From: Melastoma dodecandrum
Taxonomy: Eukaryota > Streptophyta > Magnoliopsida > Myrtales > Melastomataceae
Direction: 5' to 3'
NCBI GenBank assembly: GCA_029817715.1
Contig: JARUPY010000054.1
Coordinates: 248,001 to 312,000, forward strand
Length of the DNA stretch: 64,000 nucleotides
Shown here: one piece after another, positions 44,036-55,756 of the stretch
Layout: the number at the start of each line of letters is the position of its first letter
Position numbering within the stretch: the first letter of the stretch is position 1
Notes under the pieces: generated by a model
Told to the model about the DNA's origin: nothing
The model's database searches: none
What the model saw: only the letters and a program-made list of their open reading frames with translations
Translations under genes and position numbers: made by a program

Positions 44036-46769
44036 TTACCAGCTTGTTGTGACCGAGAGCATGTGCTCATCGACCGATGGCTCAGTTTCCCCAGAATCAG
44101 CATCTGACCAGTCTGTTGAGAAATCGTGATACTCAGTCACTGCAGTGATATTGCTTCCCTGGTTCTGCAGCACAAGGGAAGGAAATGCGATCTTCCTCAC
44201 TTCTTCCAACTCGGCAGCTACTTCTTTCATCGATGGCCGGTTCCTGCTGTTCAAGCCTAAGCATCTTTTGGCCAGAAGCGCGATCCTCGAGATCTCTTCT
44301 TCTCCACTGTGCTTCATGACTTCTGGGTCAAGAATCTCGAACAAGCAATCATCCTCCATTGAAACAATGAAATACGTCGCCAGGCTCCTACCCTCACGTT
44401 CGCACGACGAAGAGATTGGCTTCTGTCCAGTTAAGAGCTCCACAAGCAAAACTCCAAAGCTGTATACGTCACTCTTGTCAGTAAATTGATTTGACTGGAA
44501 GTACTCCGGGTCTAGGTACCCAAGTGTTCCTCGCACCAGTGTGGTAACATGGGTCTGGTCTAGGGAAACGGATTTAGAGGTTCCAAAATCTGCTATCTTG
44601 GCTCGAAATTTCTCGTCCAGAAGGATATTGCTGGACTTGATGTCTCGATGGAAGATAGGCATGGATGCTGCCGAGTGTAAATATGCCAAGGCCCCTGCAA
44701 TTTCAGTCCCAATACGAAGACGTGTTTCCCAAGTTATGGGGAACTCCTCATTTGGTCCATGGAGATACTGGTAAAGAGTCCCATTCGTTATGAACTCATA
44801 AACCAGGAGAGGAACTTCCGTCTCAAGGCAACAACCCAGCAAGTTGACAATGTTCCTGTGATTTATTAGTGACAGGATGACGACTTCGTTGATGAACTCT
44901 TCGAGCTTCCCTTCATCTACCACTGTTGATCTTTTAACAGCTACTATTTGACCATCAGTCAACATACCTTTGTATACAGTCCCCTGTCCTCCGTGCCCGA
45001 GAATTCGGCTCTGGTTGAAGTTTTCTGTTGCAATCTCTAATTCCCTCGAGGTGAATATTTTGCTCTTCTCGATGCTTCCCTCGGGAGAATTCAGCTGTTG
45101 TTCCAGAATAAGACCGCCATTTCGTTTGAAGTTCTTCTTCTTTAGCATCAGTCCCCTCCACTCCTGAATGAATTTGTACAGACGATAGGCGAAGTATAGC
45201 AACAGTATCCCCCCAAGAGCTGAGCTGAGTGCTGCAAAATTGGAAGAACATATATGATACTCTTATGAGCTTCGACACCTTCAAGGAATAGTATGTTGTT
45301 TCGAAGTCATTCCTCGGAAAATATTCAAAAGGCAAATGATAGTTTGTCAGGAATACTTTCTAATCTTCCAATACTTGCTCTTCTATCGGCTAAAAGGGCG
45401 AAAGCCATGGAAGTGGTCAAACATTATGTATTTCGACTAATGGTACATAGTTCGCTTGTTATTTTTTACCGTATATATGACTCAATGAAACATATATCCC
45501 AATCTGCCTGACGTAGGAATAGCTTTTTGGCCCAAAAATAGAACACTAAGTATAGAAAACCATATGGAAAAGTAAGACGGTGGTGGATGAATAGAAGCAA
45601 ACTGTAACCTATAACTGGCTTGGTCCATTTCTTCCCGCCATCATTGTAGTTAAAGCAATAATCGGAGCAACTCGTGTTGGTATATCTGCATTCATCTGAA
45701 GTAATGAAAATGATTTTTGTTTCATCAGCCACGCCTCACTTGCAGCAAATACATTTCAACGAACGACAAAAGATAAATAAATCATCCGAGGAGACGAGAG
45801 AAAGAAGATATAGATATTCATACAGCCCTTACTTATTGTCCTTATGTCCATGGTGCAGGGTCCAATGACTATGGCAAAGATTTCAGTATCCAAGTGGACA
45901 GAGAAACGTAAATTACCTATGCATCCACCTTCCAGGTAAGGGTTGCCGAGATAGCCAGGACAGCAATAACAACCGTCAGTGTCCAGGTGGCCGAAATAAT
46001 TGCACTGATAGGAGGCAACCACTACCCCACAGCATTCTGCACTGGCTGAATACACGACAAGAGATGCATTTGAACGTATCCCCCAGGAAAGTGACACATT
46101 AAAAGACTTTCGAGCGAAGATATCCGGTAGGATTTGTGACTGTAACTGCGGGTAATGGTCTTCCTCCAGGAATGCATAGGTGCAAGTATTTCTCCTGCTT
46201 TTAATGAAACTCACATTAAATTCCTGGAGACCAGAGCTGAGGCTGATCTCGCAACATCTGTTATCCTTGAGGCAAACACCTTTCTGGCTAACATCGTCAT
46301 CTTGGCCACATCTACAACCATATTCTTCCCTATCACTCATAGTTACCAAGGCATGAACTTCGCATCCAACCACAGTTAAAGAACTAACAGAGTAGGAAAA
46401 TGGGCTTCCTTTCAAGCTCACTGGGACACCGGTTCCATTCCCTGCGCAGCTAGCATTAGTAATTATGGGATAATCAACTGTGATAGAACCAGGGAAGGAT
46501 CCGGTGTCATCAAAAAGTGAGATACTCAGGACCTTCAGGTCGACCTTCTTTAGAACAGGCACCAGGGCAGCCGAGCCATTTCGGCAATCAATCTCGTACC
46601 ATTCATCCAAGAAGCAGCCACGTCCTATTCCAAATGGGAACGGGATAATAACGCCTCCGCAGTCTTCTGTACAGCCCAGCATCGCCATAGGGGGTCCTGC
46701 ATGTACCAGTGGCAGTATGCTTGCAAGTGATTGCAGCAGAAGCACTAATGCAAGAATATGGATAGCCAT
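44036..46769 (-). CDS. Wall-associated receptor kinase-like protein (WAKL copy 6, intact, 711 aa)
   Basis: Minus-strand exons 46769-45917, 45695-45609 and 45231-44036 join in phase with GT-AG introns. The start is the first ATG in frame, opening a signal peptide ([20 protein letters not shown]). The GUB_WAK domain has [16 protein letters not shown]. Exon 2 encodes only 29 residues beginning [14 protein letters not shown], so the EGF-like module is shorter than usual. Exon 3 has a membrane segment (near residues 312-328) and a kinase with GHGGQG, ATP lysine K413, HRDIKSSN (Asp 510), DFG (528-530) and GYLDPEY. All catalytic residues are kept. The decayed copy at 16.0-17.6 kb is a duplicate of its EGF and kinase part. 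It is head to head with the JASON-like gene. Confidence 0.9.
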
Positions 46770-47770
46770 CAGGGAATTCTTTCTATAGAATACACCCTTG
46801 CAGGATATCTCCAATCTTATAGGTAGAAAACAAATCGTTTCTTTCTATAACCCTCGGCCTGCCTCTTCCAAGGATGTTTCCTGCAAAAAACTCAGTGTGA
46901 ACAACCTCTAGTTTCCACGAGACAAAAGCGTGTGTAGGAATAGTCTGGATCAAAATGGTTTAAAACCCCTGCCCCACTAGAGAAGAATGTTGACCCTCGA
47001 GTCCTTCACAAGCAGGCAGAAAGCCCCTTTTATTTCTTGAAGGCCCCTTCATGCATTTACTGATATCTAATGTAGTTCCCAGCTTTTCGCGCTGTTCCTG
47101 CCGTGAAACCTACGGTGAAACTTGGTAAAGCTGCCCCTAATGCCAAGGAATAGACAAAGACTTAACGCTCCTTTCATTTTCAAGCCTCTAAAAGCCATCT
47201 CAAGCAATACCTTCCGCTCCTTTCATTTTCAAGCTCGTAGTACCCTTTCAGGTATCAGGGAGGCCCTCCATGGTGCCGTTCCCGTATCACAACGGCATAC
47301 TCTTCGCATTTCGGAAATCACAACGACATAAAATCTACACCTGAAAATTACACCAAACTAATATTCTCCTCTGTTCTACTCAGAAGGACGGGGAAAAGAT
47401 CGAAACTTTTGATCAAAGACGACAATAAGAGCAAATCCCATTTCACAAAAGATCTCAAACAACTGAAGAAAAACTTGCAAAAAGAGGCCCCTAGAAAACA
47501 AACCGGCGAAATCTGGCTTTGAGAGCCAAGAGGAGAAGACACGTGTACCAATCACGTCGCGCGTAGTAGTGTAGTACTCGCGCGAGCATTCGGCAATTGG
47601 CATCATCGTATTTTCCCTCCCATTCGCCGTAAATTCGAAAAACAAAAGGCCACCATTTTTAACGCCTATCCCAATTCAATTCTTCCAGTGGACTGGCCTG
47701 ACCTGACCTACACCTCGCGATCTCCCAGCCAACTAGTGTTTCGACGTTGCGACCGATCGGGGCCGAGTCG
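46770..47770. promoter_or_regulatory. Divergent intergenic region between WAKL copy 6 and the JASON-like gene
   Basis: One kilobase separates the two start codons, so both promoters must lie here. An exact 20-base direct repeat, CGCTCCTTTCATTTTCAAGC, occurs at 47166-47185 and 47215-47234. No TATA box was assigned. Confidence 0.5.
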
Positions 47771-50374
47771 ATGTTATGCGATCTTCTCTCCCGTGTGCTA
47801 CGTTTCATCTGCCGGAGGGTTCTCGGGTTCTTCTTCCGCTCGTTCTCCTCCATCATGGGCTGCTTCTTCGTCTGCCTCCGCTTCAAGGACGATGACGGCC
47901 GTGATATGAGATCTGTGGGTGTCTTCGAGAGTTTCTTTTTGTTTCTTGGAAGTAATCCTGTTGTTTTATATCAAGAATGCCTGGGATTAGGTTCGATGTG
48001 GCGGAAGGGATTCTGTTTCTTTTGGTTGATATTCACAACGATGGTCACATTTTGCAATTCCTTTTTCTTGATGCCGTTCCGTTATGGGACTGTGGGCAGG
48101 ATGCAGCTGTATATCGGAATCGCTTGTCGTCATTCTTTGCGTTTGAGGGTTAGTATGATCGGAAGACTTCAGTCCGACGAATCTGAACCTGCGATGCAAT
48201 ATTTCCAGGATTATTAGTACAATACGAAGGCCGCTGTTGTTTTTGTGCTTTTCTTTGTTAATATTCCCATTTATTGACCTAGCGAACTGCATTTGCTTTG
48301 CTAGAAACCGCAGATAGGTCAGCTGATCCTGAAGGTAATTGGGGTCCTGGATCTCCTCGGATCGGGAAGGAGATTAAAGATGAGGTATACATACACCATC
48401 GGCATATGTTTAATCAGTAAAAATTGTGTTTCGCGCTGTTATCTGTGTCTCCCGTTTATTCTGTTTGATTTGTTAATTGTTCTATTGGCCAAGAGCATGG
48501 CACGATTCTGTTCAGGATATGTACAGGATATGTTTAGTAGTGTCGGTTGCTATGAAAGCATGCCAGATTAATCTACCATTACTGGCTTTAGTCAGGCCAA
48601 GTCTTGTGATACTTCGATTCAATATTGGGCTTCCGAAGAACTTCTGCTAGCTGTATAAGCATGACTGAAGTTCTGTAACAGGCTAGGTTTCTTAAAGCTT
48701 GCGGAACGATACCTGAGACTCCTGTTGAAATTCAAAAAGCCGGAGAAAAGATGCGAAGTTCCCCTCCTTCAGAGGACTGTTCTGTTACTCCGAAGTTCCA
48801 TTCGTGGATGCCCAATGTGTCACTCAGGAAACTCTGGACTGATAAGCAACCTTTGAAACTTTCAGAAGGTTTTGAGATTGATGTAGAATCTGCAGAGAAT
48901 ACACCGATCAGGTAAAATTTTCTGTACATTTCTCATGGAATCAAACATGTTCTAGATGCCAAAGAGCAGAATATCCTATCCCTCGTAGACTCTAGCTAAT
49001 CATCCGTCTAGATAGGACTTCTTTTAAATGTTGTGGGTCTTTTGACGTTTTCTTCCCCACTGGTTAATTCATCAGCCTGGTATGATGCCATTATGACAAG
49101 TTCGCTGTCTCTCTTTTGTTTGGCAGCTGTGTATCCAGTGTCGATAGCTCCACTGAAGGTGCATCTTCTGGAAATTTAATTTCGGCATCCAAGGTCACTA
49201 ATGAAAAAATTGTCTGTGTGACCACTCCTTTTACCCCATGGCCAACTGGGATAAAGACCCAGGGAGGAAGCAAATTTGTCCAGTTTCAAGGTGACATCAA
49301 TATTCGTCCATCTGATGATCCTCGGCCCGAAAATGCAAGTAGAGGCTTCAAAATGGAGTGGATAGGTAAAGACAGATCTGTGAAGATTATGCCCCCACCA
49401 ACCCCACATAAGCTGACAGACGAGATGCAGACACCTGGAACTGTTTTTCCTGCAAACATGGAACATGTACAAAAAGGAAAAGCAGGCATCAGGTCTCAAT
49501 ATGTCTATTCAGTTCCAAATATCCCAACTGAAGCTTTACAACTGAAAGTACCTGATGGAGAGATCTCACTGCACAACCAACTTTTAGGTGAGCTCAGTTT
49601 TAATCCTCTACAATCTGCAGTCACTACAATTCTTATGGGCATGGCAAATGGTTCTTACAGACCATCAGGAGGCAAAGATTGAAGCAACCTTATCTAATTG
49701 GCTGAAGCCTCCAACTGATGATGGTAAAAGCTTTCAGCCCGCACGTAACAAGCAAGCACAATTTGGAAGAACTTATGAGGACAGGCCTATCCTCGGCCTT
49801 GTTTCTACTCAGTGGAATGAAGAGGAACAATTGCACGCCACTCCAAAGTGGTGGGGTGGAAATGGCATTCCTAATTCAACAAGTAAATATCAGGAGGTAT
49901 CTCACTATCTGTGTTTTCTGCTCAAAAGATAAAATTCCAAAAAATTTACGATGCAGAAGTATGCTTTATTCTTTGATATCTTGTCATCAGCATCAGAAAG
50001 TTAGTTGGCATGCTACTCCATTTGAGGAAAGACTAGAAAAAGCTCTGTCTGAAGAGAACTCCTTCGGCAACAGGTATCTTCCTTTCATTATTATTCTCCA
50101 ATGTCATTATCATGTAAGTCTTAAACTGTGCGAAGATAAAAAGACCCTATTTCTGAAACCCGAATGGTAAGCATGACTAGATCCTGTCATCATCGCACCT
50201 TTCCTTTGTTAACAATCTGCTTCCGGACACTCGTGTAGCCGTTCACTACTAGGAATCATTTTTTGTCTTCTCCTTGACAGGAGCCACATCATTGGACCGC
50301 CGATGACCCTGGGGGAGGATATTGATAGTGCCACTTCCAATCTTCAGTCTGAGAAGACGTTAGTTTCGTTCTGA
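47771..50374 (+). CDS. JASON-like protein (7 exons, about 443 aa)
   Basis: JASON controls spindle organisation in male meiosis II in Arabidopsis; other family members are poorly known. Exons: 47771-47918 (donor uncertain), 48305-48384, 48682-48911, 49127-49587, 49661-49896, 49991-50073 and 50281-50374, joined in frame with GT-AG introns. Family-like blocks include MGCFFVCLRFK near the N-terminus, RFLKACGTIPETPVEIQKAG (exons 2-3), TPHKLTDEMQTPGTVFPANM (exon 4), LSNWLKPP (exon 5) and WHATPFEERLEKALSEEN (exon 6). The start chosen is the first in-frame ATG; an internal ATG at 47855 is an alternative. Exon 1 could instead end at 47900, which keeps the phase. The family assignment is from memory of conserved blocks. 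Confidence 0.72.
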
Positions 50375-51491
50375 GAGCAGATTGCATACTTCAGTGCTTG
50401 CTTTATGTATTGCTGGCAGATTGTTGGAGGTTTGGCAGCACAAGGCCCCATTACTTGTACAGAAAATTGAGGTCACCTTGTGGTCATCACATCCAGATTT
50501 GCTCAAGTCAACCTAGAGGGCTGCTAGTCTTGTAGAGAAGTGGTTATGAACTTCTAGACAACAACACGGTGGTTGTGGGTTGATCAGCAGAAAACTAATT
50601 CTCAAGAGCACTATGACCTTACGATGCGCATTTTTTTAAAGATGTGGAACTGTCTTGTAAAACCAGAGAATTATTTGCAAGATTGATTCTAATGATTGTC
50701 AGATGGCCCTCAATCAGAAACCCCTTGTTTGGCTGATCCCGTCTCCAAAACTTTGTTTCCTACAGTGTCGTGTTAACGGGAGCTTGAAGTTTTACTGGTT
50801 GGAATTTGTTTCTGTTGTTGTGGTTCGTGGTTAAGCATGCGAAGCTTTCAGTGGCAGGTTATGCTGCGGTTTTGGTCTGAGACAGCTTGTGCCTTGCTCC
50901 CCCCTTTCGACTTTCATTCTTTCACATCAAACTTCGTTTCGTTTTGCTGCGTTTACCTAGTTTTCTTTTACTGTGGATCAATACCTCGACCTTACTTATA
51001 AGAATTACATATGCATAGCTTGAGATTAATCTCTACCAGGGTTTTCTATAAATCTTAGACAAGATTCTCCAACCCGACATGGTTTCTTGCATTGATGAGC
51101 TTATTGGTGGCAGCTTGGAGACATGTTGCTTGGGATTCTCGGTGTCCTGCTTGCCTAGAAACGAAACCGTACAGCCGAGTGATGTGACTTTTCCACAATG
51201 AAGAAATTGAGAGGACCAAATCGTCTCACACTGATATTTTGTTGCAGGATCGTTCTTCCGCTTCAAAATCTACAAACAGCAACACCCACCAAAAATGACT
51301 AAACAACAACCCCATTTGATGGGCCATTTGTTTTAGTTAACAGAGGGCAGTTGATGTTTCTAGAATGGTTGGTTCCACCTAAAACCAATCAAAGAGGTTC
51401 TCGTTGGGTGGGTTGATAGTCAATTCTTTGTTCAAGAAAAAGCTTACCCTTGTGTAGAAAATGAATGATATGCTGCACCAAATTCATTAGT
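50375..51491. other. JASON-like 3' region and spacer
   Basis: The first few hundred bases are likely the 3' untranslated region. No further gene is seen; small frames on either strand have no recognisable content. Confidence 0.5.
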
Positions 51492-51779
51492 GTTATTGTT
51501 ACACTAAGAGGGGGGTGAATTAGTATTAATCTCCAAATTCGGATTTTAACGCTTTTTCGTTTTACCCTGCAGCGGAAGAAAGCTTCTGTTAAACAGAACC
51601 GTAGATAGGTTTCTGTACAACAGAACGTTCAAGTGTGTTCGCAATTTGTTTGATTGGACACAAGTATTTTTATAGTGGTTCAGCAAATTGCTTACATCCA
51701 CTCTTCACCCAGATATTTGGATGGTTTCCACTCAAATGTATCTTTGTACAAATCACACAAATGATTGCAACTGAAATAA

Positions 51780-52450
51780 GATCCAAACGTTCTGTACAAT
51801 AGAGGCTTGAGTGGCAGAGCACAGACCAGAAGGTTCTGTACCGTAGAGGCTCGTTATGTAGCACAAACCCGAAGGTTCTGTACTATAGTAACTTAGGCTC
51901 AATACAGACCATAAGGTTCTGTATCGTAGTAAGTTCGGCACAACACAGATCGGAGGGTTCTGTGTCGAAGAAACTTAGGCACAACACATATCAGAGGATT
52001 CTGTGTCGAAGAAACTTAGGCACAACACAGATCAGAGGATTCTGTGTCGAAGAGACTTAGGCACAACACAGACCAGAAGGTTCTGTGTCGAAGAAGGTTT
52101 GGCACAACACAGACCAGAAGGTTCTGTGTCGAAGAAGGTAAGGCACAATACTGACCAGAAGGTTCTGTGTCAGACGTGTTAACCTTCTATAGCACAGATC
52201 AAGAGATTCTGTACTGTAAGCGTCAACCTTCTATAGAACAGATCCAAGGATTCTGTATCACAGAAGGTATAGCACAGACCGTAAGGTTCTGTACCAAGAA
52301 TGTGTCAATCTTTAACAAACCAAAATGGTTCGTATTAGAAATGACTTGAGTTATGTACAGACCGTAAGGTTCTGCACTAGAGTAGATTCAGACCTGAAGG
52401 TTCTGTTCTACAGGAGGTTATACAGATCCGAAGATTCTGCACAACAGGAG
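51780..52450. repeat. Minisatellite, unit about 40 bp
   Basis: A unit close to AGGTTCTGTGTCGAAGAA followed by CTTAGGCACAACACAGACCAG repeats about 8 times in good register between 51930 and 52165, with more diverged units on both sides to about 51780 and 52450. Confidence 0.85.
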
Positions 52451-52509
52451 GTTGCACGCGTTAACGTGACTAACTAGGTAGCAAATGCGCAATCCCTCAA
52501 GGATAACGA

Positions 52510-52730
52510 CTTCGTGGCGTACCCCACGCGAGCACGTAGCGGACCCTACGCAAGCGAACAGCGACCCCTGTTCAAGGATGGATTTTCCCTCCGGCGGCTC
52601 CACACGACCTGCACGATCTCCTCGAGATAGCGACTATGTGGCGTACCCCACACAAGCACGTAGCATACCCTACGCAAGCACGCAGCAGACCCTGCGCAAG
52701 CACGCGGCAAACCCCACGCAAGCAGACGGC
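52510..52730. repeat. Minisatellite, unit about 16-24 bp
   Basis: Repeats of CCCTACGCAAGCACG(T/C)AGC with variants (CCCCACGCGAGC, CCTGCGCAAGC) run through this interval, interrupted at about 52565-52635 by unrelated sequence with a GACTTCGTGGCGTACCCCAC-like block on either side. Confidence 0.75.
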
Positions 52731-53907
52731 AGCCTCCGTCCTAGGTTCCTGCACACAGAGCTCTACACAACAGAAGCTGGTTAGTCCCTCACCTTCTGTG
52801 CTCCCGAGGTTCAGCCCTTCTCTCCGGCCCACTGCACGTTGCCCACGTACACACGCTTCCAACAACGTATCCTGCAGCTTCCAACCGAGTCCCTCGAGCC
52901 CCCGAGTCACTTTCCCAGAAGGCTTCACCGACGATACAGCCTTCCGTCGCTAGTGCTCCACGTGTGACTAACTCAAACGAATGAAAGAATTAGAGAACTA
53001 AAGAAATTAAAACAAATGAAGCTCACGCTCTCTCTAGACAGAATGGGATGGATGAATTTAATAATTTCGTTGAGTGTTGAAGTAATGGGAGAGAGGGCGT
53101 GACTATTTATACACAAAATTTCAAGACGAAAATACAAAGGGAAAATATAAAACGTAATCTGCAAAATGTGAAACAAAGAATTAGTTTACAAAATGATTTA
53201 TATACAGAAATAATATATACGTGTAAGTATTCTGGTAGAGAATAAATCAGAATAGATCATGATATATTTTCCATGAATAGTGCACCACAGAAGGTATCGC
53301 AGAAGGTTCTGCTCGATAGCCTTTTACAGATGGAAACAATCGAAGATTTGTTTCCAAATGAATTAAAATCACTTCCATCCTGATAAAGAGACACGTGAGA
53401 GTGTATCTGGACAGGTGGTAGTTGATTTGTATCCAAATAACATTCGTATGTTTGTCAAGTAAGCTTACAGAAGCTTGTAGACTAAACAATAGAACATTTC
53501 CATATATAGAGGATACATTTCCTTCTATAAGAAATAATATCTCCAATATGATTACTTGGAAACCAAATCGTGTAAATTTGATCAGACGATTATCTTAATC
53601 AGACTAATCCAATTTCGTAATTAAATAATCATTTACTAATCATTTAATTACAACAATGATTCTTACAAAAGATCCTCATCAAGAGAAGCTTCTGTAGAAT
53701 AGAATGTTCGACCTTCTGTAGTACAGAGGGTCCGGTTCATCATCAAAACCGTCCCAACTGTTATGCTACGTCAGTTTATAATAGAATATATATTCAGTGT
53801 TAGGATGTATCTTGGGCTCCATATATACTAAGAAAGCCCCGCATCACATAAGTTTCAACCAGAGCCTTATCTGCTTAAAGAGAATCGGAACAAGGCAGAG
53901 GAAGAAG

Positions 53908-54725
53908 ATGGTGGTGAAGGTGTACGGCACACCTTTCACGGCCCCTAAACGGGTCCTGCTCTGCCTGATCGAGAAGGGCATCGAGTTCGAGACTGTCCCA
54001 GTTGATCTATTCAAGGGCGAGCACAAGAGCCCCGAGTACCTGAAGCTTCAGGTTGGTTCCTCCTTTCACTTGTGCTAGTTCCACATGAGCAACAGTCCGA
54101 GCTTGTTTCATTGACTGATCGAATCGATTTGATTCTTCCTGCGAATGATTTCGACCGGTGCAGCCTTTCGGATCCGTCCCTGTGGTGATAGATGGTGATT
54201 ATACTCTTTACGGTAAGCTAGCTTATGAATAAATAGCGATTCTTGACACAGCTGGTCTGTGATCTTGTAGTGGCATGATATTTTCATCGTGTGGTGTAGA
54301 ATCCCGGGCGATAATCAGGTACTACCCCGAGAAATACAAGCACCAGGGGACTGACCATTGAGGAGAGGGGCCTGATAGAGCAGTGGCTCGAGGTGGAGGG
54401 CCAGAGCTATCATCCGCCGCTGTACCAGCTCGTCGTCCACATCATGTTCAACCCCCTCATCGGCATGCCTCAGGACGAGAAGACGATCAAGGATTGTGAG
54501 GCGAAGCTGGCGAGTGTCCTAGACTTCTATGAGGAGAGGCTGTCTAAAAGCAAGTACCTGGCCGGGAATTTCTTCAGCTTGGCGGACCTGAGCCACATCC
54601 CGTTCATGGAACTTCTGGTGACGAAGGTCGGGAAGGAGTACATGATCCGGGACAGGAAGCACGTGAGCGCGTGGTGGGACGAGATCAGCAGTCGGCCATC
54701 GTGGAAGAAGGTCATGGCGATCTAA
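53908..54725 (+). pseudogene. Phi-class glutathione S-transferase with a frameshift in exon 3
   Basis: Exons 53908-54051, 54164-54212 and 54300-54725 have the usual phi-class layout and GT-AG introns. The N-terminal thioredoxin-like domain reads KGEHKSPEYLKLQPFGSVPV and then YTLYESRAIIRYY. After YKHQGTD the frame runs into a TGA at about 54358. The rest (TIEERGLIEQWLEVEGQSYH to SSRPSWKKVMAI) continues in another frame, as if about 14 bases (the LLGK segment) were deleted. In GSTF9-like proteins the residue before PKRV is the glutathione-activating Ser12; here it is Ala (FTAPKRV). Both facts point to loss of function, though a sequencing error could explain the frameshift. Confidence 0.85.
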
Positions 54726-55756
54726 CACGTCCTCGCATCATTGCTGGAATATCCTAAGGTGGCTCAGAGAAGCGGAGTTAAGGGAGTTCCTTTTGGGTCT
54801 CAGCTCGAGTGATGGATTACCATTACCACCTAGTACTACTATAGTTACCACTGCAATAAGATTGTGAAAGATAGCTCTTGCATATGCTAAGTCAGCACTG
54901 TGGTCATATCTTCCGAAAATTGGATCCCCTTCTAGCATCACTCTGGTTTCCTGGAACCTTGTGTTTGGCACAGAATAGGGATTGGTATAATGTCTCCATC
55001 AGACATTTGGCGCTTTGTAAGTGTGCTACAGCCAATCAAGGAGGTCCACTCGTTAGTTACCTAAATAATTCAGCTTTCTCAAAGTATGATTGTGGGTCTT
55101 GTTCCATTATTGAGGCCGGCTGCTCTTGCAGAACTAGGTAAAAAGTGTGCTATCATGTAAATTAGTGATGATGTCTCTGTAATGATGCTGTCTGATGTTT
55201 CCTTGGTCCATTAATTTCGGTTTATGTATGAAGGTGGGACCCAAATGGAAAAGAGTATTCAGGGACATCGTCAAAGTCCACATGCATGCAAAACTGGACA
55301 CATGCGTCTCCTTTGAACCGAGGATGTTCTAATCATGTAATTCTGTCGTGTGTGTCGCGATAAGATAAAATCAGGCATTCATCCGGGAACAGCAAGCTCG
55401 CGAGCGCTAGTGACTCGACTGATACGGCCGACTGACCACAGGGATGTCCATGCTACTACTAGTAACTTCCGTCTCCTGTGGGACCTCCCTCACGCCTTCT
55501 ATGCTCGATTCTGTCGCCTGGATGTCGCTCCAGTCTCTGTCATGACACTCGCGTGATCTACTAGCAGGTGGATGACACTCTCTTCGGAGATGGGTATCGC
55601 TCTAGTCATGCTTAGGCACGCTTTGTCCACATTTTCGTCGGACAAGTCCACGCGTTTCGTCAGGGGAAGCGCTTCACGACTGTCCGAACAAGATTCGGAC
55701 TTCTTCTCGATTAAGGACTCAAAACCAACTTACATAATGGCCAAATAAATGAGCAC
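54726..55756. other. Spacer between the GST and the coiled-coil pseudogene
   Basis: No gene, RNA or repeat was recognised. Confidence 0.5.

Larger units (their letters stand above)
51492..53760. mobile_element. Non-coding repeat element with LTR-like ends (boundaries tentative)
   Basis: It opens with ACACTAAGAGGGGGGTGAAT, a phrase widespread at the start of plant non-coding LTR-type repeats. Then come TTTTATAGTGGTTCAGC and CATCCACTCTTCACCC. It closes around 53730 with TTCATCATCAAAACC, a usual partner phrase. There is no coding sequence. The interior is filled with words built on GGTTCTGT and ACAGA. Exact ends and a target duplication could not be established. Confidence 0.45.
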
